Positions 1 through 5,614 of a stretch of 7,720 nucleotides of DNA are shown here, in pieces. Origin of the DNA: Deltaproteobacteria bacterium (GTDB lineage Bacteria > Bdellovibrionota > UBA1018); NCBI GenBank assembly GCA_013286765.1, contig JABDFB010000087.1:1-7720 (forward strand), given 5' to 3'. A program made the translations under genes and the position numbers. The notes beneath the pieces were generated by a model, which saw nothing but the letters and a program-made list of their open reading frames with translations, did no database searches and was not told the DNA's origin. Position 1 is the stretch's first letter, and every line of letters begins with the position of its first letter.

Positions 1-3000
1 ACTTTGATCGCGATCTTCCCGGCGGAGTGGTGTGTGAATTTAATCTCAAACCGAATTTAAAATCGCTCGAGGGTCATTATTTCCAGGGTCGGCGGAATTT
101 TACTTTTTCAACAGGGGCGCCGGCGGTAATTCAGATTTCACCTTACGAAGGGAACCGGATTGAGGAGGATCAGGCGTTTATTCTGAAAGTGGACGCAAAA
201 ATCGATGAAAAGGCGATGGGTGAAGGTGCTTATTTTCAGGTAGAGGGAGTTGAAGACCAGATTCCTGTGAAGCTGATTACGGGTGCGGATCGCCGTAGGA
301 TTTTGAAAAAAGGGACATACTCTTTTACCGAAGCTTTTGAGAAAAATCCAAAAGAGGATTTTTCCATATTTATAGTCCAGGCGAAACGCATGTTTCCGCC
401 AAACGCAAAAGTTACTCTATTTTGGCGAGGAGGAGAGGGTGAGGCCTTGGTGCCAGGTCCGATTTCCGTTGGGGGTACCGGCCAGGCAGTGCAAGCGTTT
501 CATTATCAAGTCCGAGAAGAATTTAAAGCGACCTTTACATGTGAAAAAGCAAATCCAGATTTGAAGTGTGTACCCGTCGGTGGGATGAGGCTTTCATTCT
601 CCACTCCAGGCCTCTGGAGTACGGCAAAAAAAATTCGGCTGAAATCTCTCGATGGGCAGGGTGAGGGTGCTGTGAAGAGTCTGGACAAGAAAGAGTGGAA
701 ACCCTCGCTCAAGAGCCAGGGAGAAAGAGAGAGCGAAAACGATAAGGATTTTACCGTAACTAGTGTTAGTTTCGAAGGCCCGTTTCCAGAGAACTCTCGC
801 TTTCAGTTGATTCTACCTTCTGGGCTCGTTGATGAGTCTAATCGTAAACTAGCGAATGCAAATCAGTTTCCCCTTGAAGTGGGCACAGAGGAATTTCCGC
901 CTCTTGCAAAATTCGCGGCAGAATTTGGTGTGATAGAAGCCGCTTCGGAGCCGGCTTTGCCAGTGACATTGAGAAATCTTGAACCGGCGATTCAGGCAAA
1001 AATTGGCCGCGTTGGAGGGGAGAATATAAAGGGTAAGATTTTAAAAGTGGGCGGGATCAAGATGATTGCCGAATATCTCGCAAAAGTCGGCCGAGCAGGT
1101 GACGGAGATCACCGTGGTGTTTCCATTTTAGAAAGAGATACGGATAACCAGGCGGAAGAAACCGACAGCGAGTTGGCGAAGAATCTAGAAATCCGGTCGC
1201 TTTCTATTCCAAAGCCTAACGGAGACAAAGCCTTCGAAGTGGTCGGAATTCCATTAAAAAACCCAGGGTTTTATATTGTTGAACTTGAAAGTGAGAAACT
1301 TGGCAGCGCTCTTTTGGGCGGCAAAAAACCCATGTTTGTCTCGACGGCTGCACTGGTCACGAACCTGGCAGTTCACTTCAAAAAAGGACGAGAGAGTTCG
1401 TTGATATGGGTGACGTCGCTGAATAATGCGAAGCCTGTCGAAGCGGCTCAAGTGAGTGTTTATGATTGTGCTGGCAACCTGTTGGCACAGACTAAAACGG
1501 ATGCTATGGGAAAAGGTCAGGTCACTGGTCTGCCCAAGCAAACCAGGAATTGTCAGACAAAAAACTCGTATTCGCCTTACTTAAGTGAGTTTTTTGTAAC
1601 TGCCGAAACGGGAGATGATTTTTCTTTTGTTCATTCTACTTGGAACAGAGGAATTGAAAGTTGGAGATTTCACGTACCAATAGAGTACTCCTATTTTGAT
1701 TCTGAACCCGTCCTTGCCAGCACCGTTTTTGATCGTACTCTGTTTCGCGCGGGTGAAACCGTGCATATGAAACATTTTTTGCGAACGCACCGGATGGAAG
1801 GGCTGAGCTTTGTTTCCAAGCAGGATCTTCCCAAGGCTCTTCAGATTCAACATTTAGGAAGCACTCAAAAATACCAAATCCCGGTCACGTGGGCGAGTAA
1901 TAATACAGCAGAGTCTATTTGGAATATTCCTAAAAACGCAAAACTCGGTGAATACGAGGTTTCTTTTCCAAAAACGGAATATAACTCCCTGCGATCAGGA
2001 GAATTTCGTGTGGAAGAGTTTCGCGTGCCGCTAATGAAAGCCACGATTAAACCGCCGAAGGAAATTCTGATTTCCCCTAAAAAATTGGAAGTGGATTTTG
2101 CTGTAGAATATCTCGCAGGCGGTGCGGCAGCAAAATTGCCGGTACAGGTCCGATACCAGCAATATCAGGAAGTATCGGTCAGTTTTCCTGATTGGGAAGA
2201 ATATACTTTTTCGAACGGCAGTATTGCAGAAATGAAACCAACTCTGGACTCAACGGATGACGAGAATGCCGAGCAAGACGGAAACTCCACAGGAGAGTCT
2301 TCGCCAAATTCTCATGATTCTAAAGACTCCAAAATCCACAGGCAGGCTACTCAGCTTGACCAGGTTGGAACTGGGAGGGTGGAGTTCAGCGATATTCAGA
2401 CATCTGAAGTTCCGAGTAGAATTCAATTTGAATTAGAATTTAGAGACCCAAATGGAGAAATTCAGACTACTTCGAGTACGGTTCCTATTTATCCATCGCA
2501 GGTATTAGTAGGCCTGAGAGCAGATTCTTGGTTTGCTTCGAAGAATAGACTGAAATTTACTGCAGCTGTTGTTGATCTCAAAGGCAATCCAATCAGCAAT
2601 GCTCCAGTTCAGGCGGAGTTTATTGAAAGAAAAGTCTTATCTCACCGTAAGAAACTCGTTGGAGGCTTTTATGCTTACGAGAATTACGTCGAAGTCAAAA
2701 AACTCGGAAAAGCCTGTGAAGGCACTACGGATAATCATGGTATTCTGATCTGCGATACTGTCCCACCTGTTGCGGGAAATCTGATTATTCAGGCGAGTAC
2801 AAAAGACTCGGCAGGGAATACGAATTCTGCCAATATTTCTACCTGGGTTTACGATCGTGACCAATGGTGGTTTGAGCAAGAAGATCATGATCGCATGGAT
2901 CTCATTGGGGAGAAGAAAAAATTCGAACCCGGCGAAAAAGCGACCTTCCAAGTTCGCATGCCATTCCGTGAAGCGACTGCTCTGGTCACCGTGGAGCGCG

Positions 3001-5612
3001 AAGGAATCTTAGATTCCTATGTCGTCCCGATATCGGCAGAAAAGCCACTTGTCGAAGTCCCAATTAAGAAAAATTACGCTCCGAATGTTTTTGTTTCGGT
3101 CTTGGCAGTGCGTGGGCGTCTGGGAAATGTGCAACCGACGGCCCTGATCGATTTAGGAAAACCAGCATATAAGCTGGATATTGCGGAAATTAATGTCGGA
3201 TGGAAAGCTAACGAGCTAAAGGTCCGTGTCACTCCAGAAAAAGATGTTTATCGAGTGAGAGAAAAAGCCAAAGTCAAAATCCAAGTGACCCCGCAAGGCA
3301 AAAAAACTCTTCCGAGTGGCAGTGAGGCCATTGTGGCTGCAGTCGACGAAGGTTTGCTCCAGCTTAAATCAAATGACAGTTGGAATCTTTTGAGTGCGAT
3401 GATGCATCGGCGCGGGTACGAAATAGAAACGTCGACTATGCAAATGCAAGTCGTGGGAAAACGGCACTTTGGACGTAAGGCACTACCGCAAGGTGGCGGC
3501 GGCGGAAAAGCGTCTACCCGCGAACTCTTCGAGACTCTCCTGCTTTGGAAGGCTAGAGTACCCCTGGATGAGAATGGTCGCGCTACGGTTGAAGTGCCTT
3601 TGAATGACTCTATTACTTCATTTCGAATAGTGGCAATTGCCCATAGTGGAAAAGACTTGTTCGGTACCGGTCATTCGACCATTCGAACCACACAAGATTT
3701 AATGATTCTATCCGGAATACCTCCACTGGTTAGGGAAGGGGACCAGGTTCCCGCTGAGATTACGCTTAGGAATACAACTCATGACGTAATGAATTTAAAT
3801 GTAGAAGCGAAACTAAACGGTAAAGCATTGAAGAACCAAACGATTCGTTTGGCCGCGGGAGAATCCCAAATGGCACGCTGGCCGATTACAGTGCCAAGTG
3901 GCGTGGAATCCCTGGTGTACGAGATTGCAGCCAAACCGGTAGGCGAAGGTGGAGTTCTAGATCGCATTAAGATCAGCCAGAAAGTCTTACCGTCTATTCC
4001 AGATAGAATCATTCAGGCCACTCTGGCGCAAGTCGATGGAGACTATCACATTTCGGTTGAAAAACCGGCTGATGCTCTACCGGGGCGTGGCGGTATTAAC
4101 GTAGCATTGCAACCCACTCTCCTGACGGGACTCACCGGCGTGAGAGACTATATGAAGGCTTATCCCTACGTTTGTCTTGAGCAGAGGATTTCTAAGGCGA
4201 TTGCACTGAGCGATTCTACCGGGCAAAAACTATGGGAAAGAGTGATCGAAGAATTGCCCGCCTATATGGATCGGGACGGCCTCTTAAAGTATTTTCCTGG
4301 CTCGTTGCAGGGATCGGACGCTTTGACGTCTTATTTTCTGGCCATTGCTCATGAAGCAGGGCGCGAAATTCCGGAGAATTACCGTTCGCAAATTGTCTCT
4401 GGACTAGAGAAATTTGCGACTGGATCCATCACCCGTTGGGGCGCGCTTCCTACAGCGGATCTTACTGTCCGAAAACTGGCGGCCTTTGATGCTCTATCAA
4501 GAACGGGCGGGGTGAAGGCCGAAATGCTTACCTCACTGGAGTTGAAGCCACTGCTTTGGCCGACATCTGCAGTGATTGATTGGTTAAATATTCTCCATAG
4601 AGTTGATGGTATTCCAGAAAAAGAAGAAAGGATGAAGGAAGCAGAACAGATTCTGCGGTCACGCATGACCTTTCAGGGTACTTCCCTGGTGTTTTCAACA
4701 GAAGAAATGGATCGGCTTTGGTGGCTAATGATTTCGGGCGATGTGAACGCTAATCGTCTGATTCTGAGTATTTTAGATCTGCCGAATTGGCCAAACAGGA
4801 ATGGTGATTTAGGGCGAATCGTTCGAGGCACCCTGTTTCGGCAAAGGCATGGTCACTGGGCCACAACTACCAGCAATGCCTGGGGTGCGATCGCGATCGA
4901 GAAATTCGCTCGCGAATTTGAACGCGACCAGGTAGTCGGAGAAAGTAAAGTGACTTTAACCGGAATCGGAGATTCTTCGTCGCAAAGTTCTAGCGCGAAT
5001 ACCGGGGAGAAAAAAACTCTGCGCGTAGACTGGAGCGAAAGTCCCAACGGAAAGGACCTGCGCTTTGCCTGGCTCGAAAAGCCAAATCAGTCTCGCGGCG
5101 AGCTTCTGGTAACCGCGCCGAAAAAAGGAAAACCGTGGGTAACAGTACAGTCCGTTGCGGCTATTCCACTCTTACAGCCGATTAGTAGTGGATTTAAAAT
5201 AAGTAAAACTCTCAATGCAGTGGAAAGAAAGGACGCGGGAAGCTGGACCAAAGGCGACATTGTACGCGTTCACTTGGAGCTAGAGTCCCAATCGGATATG
5301 ACCTGGGTCGTGGTGAATGATCCTATTCCCGCCGGTGCCTCCATTCTGGGCGTGGGTTTAGGGAATGATTCCAGTTTATCTACAAAAGGTGAAAAGCGCG
5401 AAGGGCGGGTTTGGCCGATTTTTGAAGAACGCGCGTTTGATTCGTTCAAATCGTATTTCGAATTCGTCCCGAAAGGAAAATGGACGGTGGAGTATACCAT
5501 TCGACTAAACGAATCCGGAATATTGAATCTGCCGCCCACGCATGTAGAGGCTATGTATGCGCCAGAAATGTTTGGTGAGCTGCCGAATCCGCCTATGAAA
5601 GTTGTGGAGTGA
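1..5612 (+). CDS. Bacterial alpha-2-macroglobulin, large thioester type (5'-partial)
   Basis: Periplasmic protease-trapping protein: a protease cuts the bait region, the protein changes shape, and the exposed thioester bonds covalently to it. The frame is open to the left edge; the eight codons before GTG 27 read FDRDLPGG and continue the family's N-terminal domain, so GTG 27 is internal and the signal peptide and perhaps 100 or more residues lie outside. Numbering from GTG 27 gives 1861 residues: an N-terminal domain with GAPAV and EEDQAF (about 29-52); an MG2-like domain with FDRTLFRAGETVHMKHF (about 568-585); a bait-region-domain-like part with FEPGEKATFQV (from about 957); a Gly5 run (1156-1160); the A2M domain beginning RELFETLLLW (1165); a thioester domain with YPYVCLEQ (Cys1383, Gln1386); and a C-terminal domain with DPIPAGASILG (1765). 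Cys pairs 172/181 and 897/909 may form disulfides, as expected after export. It is longer than E. coli YfhM (about 1650 residues). The family call is very secure; the symbol is left blank because the match to yfhM rests mainly on context. Confidence 0.96.
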   Translation, partial: FDRDLPGGVVCEFNLKPNLKSLEGHYFQGRRNFTFSTGAPAVIQISPYEGNRIEEDQAFILKVDAKIDEKAMGEGAYFQVEGVEDQIPVKLITGADRRRILKKGTYSFTEAFEKNPKEDFSIFIVQAKRMFPPNAKVTLFWRGGEGEALVPGPISVGGTGQAVQAFHYQVREEFKATFTCEKANPDLKCVPVGGMRLSFSTPGLWSTAKKIRLKSLDGQGEGAVKSLDKKEWKPSLKSQGERESENDKDFTVTSVSFEGPFPENSRFQLILPSGLVDESNRKLANANQFPLEVGTEEFPPLAKFAAEFGVIEAASEPALPVTLRNLEPAIQAKIGRVGGENIKGKILKVGGIKMIAEYLAKVGRAGDGDHRGVSILERDTDNQAEETDSELAKNLEIRSLSIPKPNGDKAFEVVGIPLKNPGFYIVELESEKLGSALLGGKKPMFVSTAALVTNLAVHFKKGRESSLIWVTSLNNAKPVEAAQVSVYDCAGNLLAQTKTDAMGKGQVTGLPKQTRNCQTKNSYSPYLSEFFVTAETGDDFSFVHSTWNRGIESWRFHVPIEYSYFDSEPVLASTVFDRTLFRAGETVHMKHFLRTHRMEGLSFVSKQDLPKALQIQHLGSTQKYQIPVTWASNNTAESIWNIPKNAKLGEYEVSFPKTEYNSLRSGEFRVEEFRVPLMKATIKPPKEILISPKKLEVDFAVEYLAGGAAAKLPVQVRYQQYQEVSVSFPDWEEYTFSNGSIAEMKPTLDSTDDENAEQDGNSTGESSPNSHDSKDSKIHRQATQLDQVGTGRVEFSDIQTSEVPSRIQFELEFRDPNGEIQTTSSTVPIYPSQVLVGLRADSWFASKNRLKFTAAVVDLKGNPISNAPVQAEFIERKVLSHRKKLVGGFYAYENYVEVKKLGKACEGTTDNHGILICDTVPPVAGNLIIQASTKDSAGNTNSANISTWVYDRDQWWFEQEDHDRMDLIGEKKKFEPGEKATFQVRMPFREATALVTVEREGILDSYVVPISAEKPLVEVPIKKNYAPNVFVSVLAVRGRLGNVQPTALIDLGKPAYKLDIAEINVGWKANELKVRVTPEKDVYRVREKAKVKIQVTPQGKKTLPSGSEAIVAAVDEGLLQLKSNDSWNLLSAMMHRRGYEIETSTMQMQVVGKRHFGRKALPQGGGGGKASTRELFETLLLWKARVPLDENGRATVEVPLNDSITSFRIVAIAHSGKDLFGTGHSTIRTTQDLMILSGIPPLVREGDQVPAEITLRNTTHDVMNLNVEAKLNGKALKNQTIRLAAGESQMARWPITVPSGVESLVYEIAAKPVGEGGVLDRIKISQKVLPSIPDRIIQATLAQVDGDYHISVEKPADALPGRGGINVALQPTLLTGLTGVRDYMKAYPYVCLEQRISKAIALSDSTGQKLWERVIEELPAYMDRDGLLKYFPGSLQGSDALTSYFLAIAHEAGREIPENYRSQIVSGLEKFATGSITRWGALPTADLTVRKLAAFDALSRTGGVKAEMLTSLELKPLLWPTSAVIDWLNILHRVDGIPEKEERMKEAEQILRSRMTFQGTSLVFSTEEMDRLWWLMISGDVNANRLILSILDLPNWPNRNGDLGRIVRGTLFRQRHGHWATTTSNAWGAIAIEKFAREFERDQVVGESKVTLTGIGDSSSQSSSANTGEKKTLRVDWSESPNGKDLRFAWLEKPNQSRGELLVTAPKKGKPWVTVQSVAAIPLLQPISSGFKISKTLNAVERKDAGSWTKGDIVRVHLELESQSDMTWVVVNDPIPAGASILGVGLGNDSSLSTKGEKREGRVWPIFEERAFDSFKSYFEFVPKGKWTVEYTIRLNESGILNLPPTHVEAMYAPEMFGELPNPPMKVVE
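2241..2336 (+). other. Acidic, Ser/Asn-rich low-complexity insert in the A2M
   Basis: Residues 739-770 consist almost entirely of D, E, S, N, T, G and K (for example DSTDDENAEQDGNSTGESS), with no hydrophobic core pattern. On both sides, ordinary beta-rich macroglobulin sequence resumes (EEYTFSNGS before, FELEFRDPNGE after). It reads as a disordered surface loop within a macroglobulin domain. The frame stays open and codon use does not change abruptly, so it is not a frameshift artefact. Confidence 0.75.
3399..3521 (+). other. Candidate bait segment before the A2M domain
   Basis: Residues 1125-1165 run from MMHRRGYE through MQMQVVGKRHFGRK to a pentaglycine run and then RELFE, where the A2M domain begins. 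The stretch has many basic residues (potential trypsin-like cleavage sites) and a flexible Gly5 run. Its place just before the A2M domain is where an exposed, cleavable segment could lie. The bait assignment is inferred from position and composition only; the same segment is conserved in large bacterial A2Ms as I remember them, which argues against it being the fast-evolving bait itself. Confidence 0.4.
4173..4184 (+). other. Thioester motif CLEQ of the A2M
   Basis: The codons TGT CTT GAG CAG encode Cys1383-Leu-Glu-Gln1386 within YPYVCLEQ. In this family the Cys side chain and the Gln form an internal thioester that captures attacking proteases. Some bacterial A2M homologues, such as the YfaS type, lack this motif; its presence places this protein in the trapping class, the one usually found beside pbpC. 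Confidence 0.93.
4888..4919 (+). repeat. Two adjacent small palindromes inside the A2M gene
   Basis: The perfect 12-base palindrome CGATCGCGATCG (4888-4899) is followed two bases later by an 8-bp inverted repeat, AAATTCGC and GCGAATTT, around a 2-base spacer (4902-4919). The core GATCGCGATC also occurs at 6-15. Both lie in coding sequence for the thioester domain. No function is assigned. Confidence 0.4.
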
Positions 5613-5614
5613 TG
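5597..5614 (+). promoter_or_regulatory. Stop/start overlap (TGATG) with weak ribosome binding site for pbpC
   Basis: The A2M stop TGA (5610-5612) shares its A with the pbpC ATG (5612-5614). GGAG at 5606-5609 is only 2 bases from the ATG, closer than usual, and GAAAG at 5597-5601 is 10 bases away but a weak match. With no room for a promoter or terminator between the genes, the layout implies one mRNA and translational coupling, with ribosomes finishing the A2M re-initiating on pbpC. Confidence 0.7.

Noticed and set aside
1254..1541. Reverse-strand open frame of 95 codons
   Set aside because: It is antisense to well-conserved macroglobulin domain sequence and has no domain or supporting signal; it is a shadow frame.
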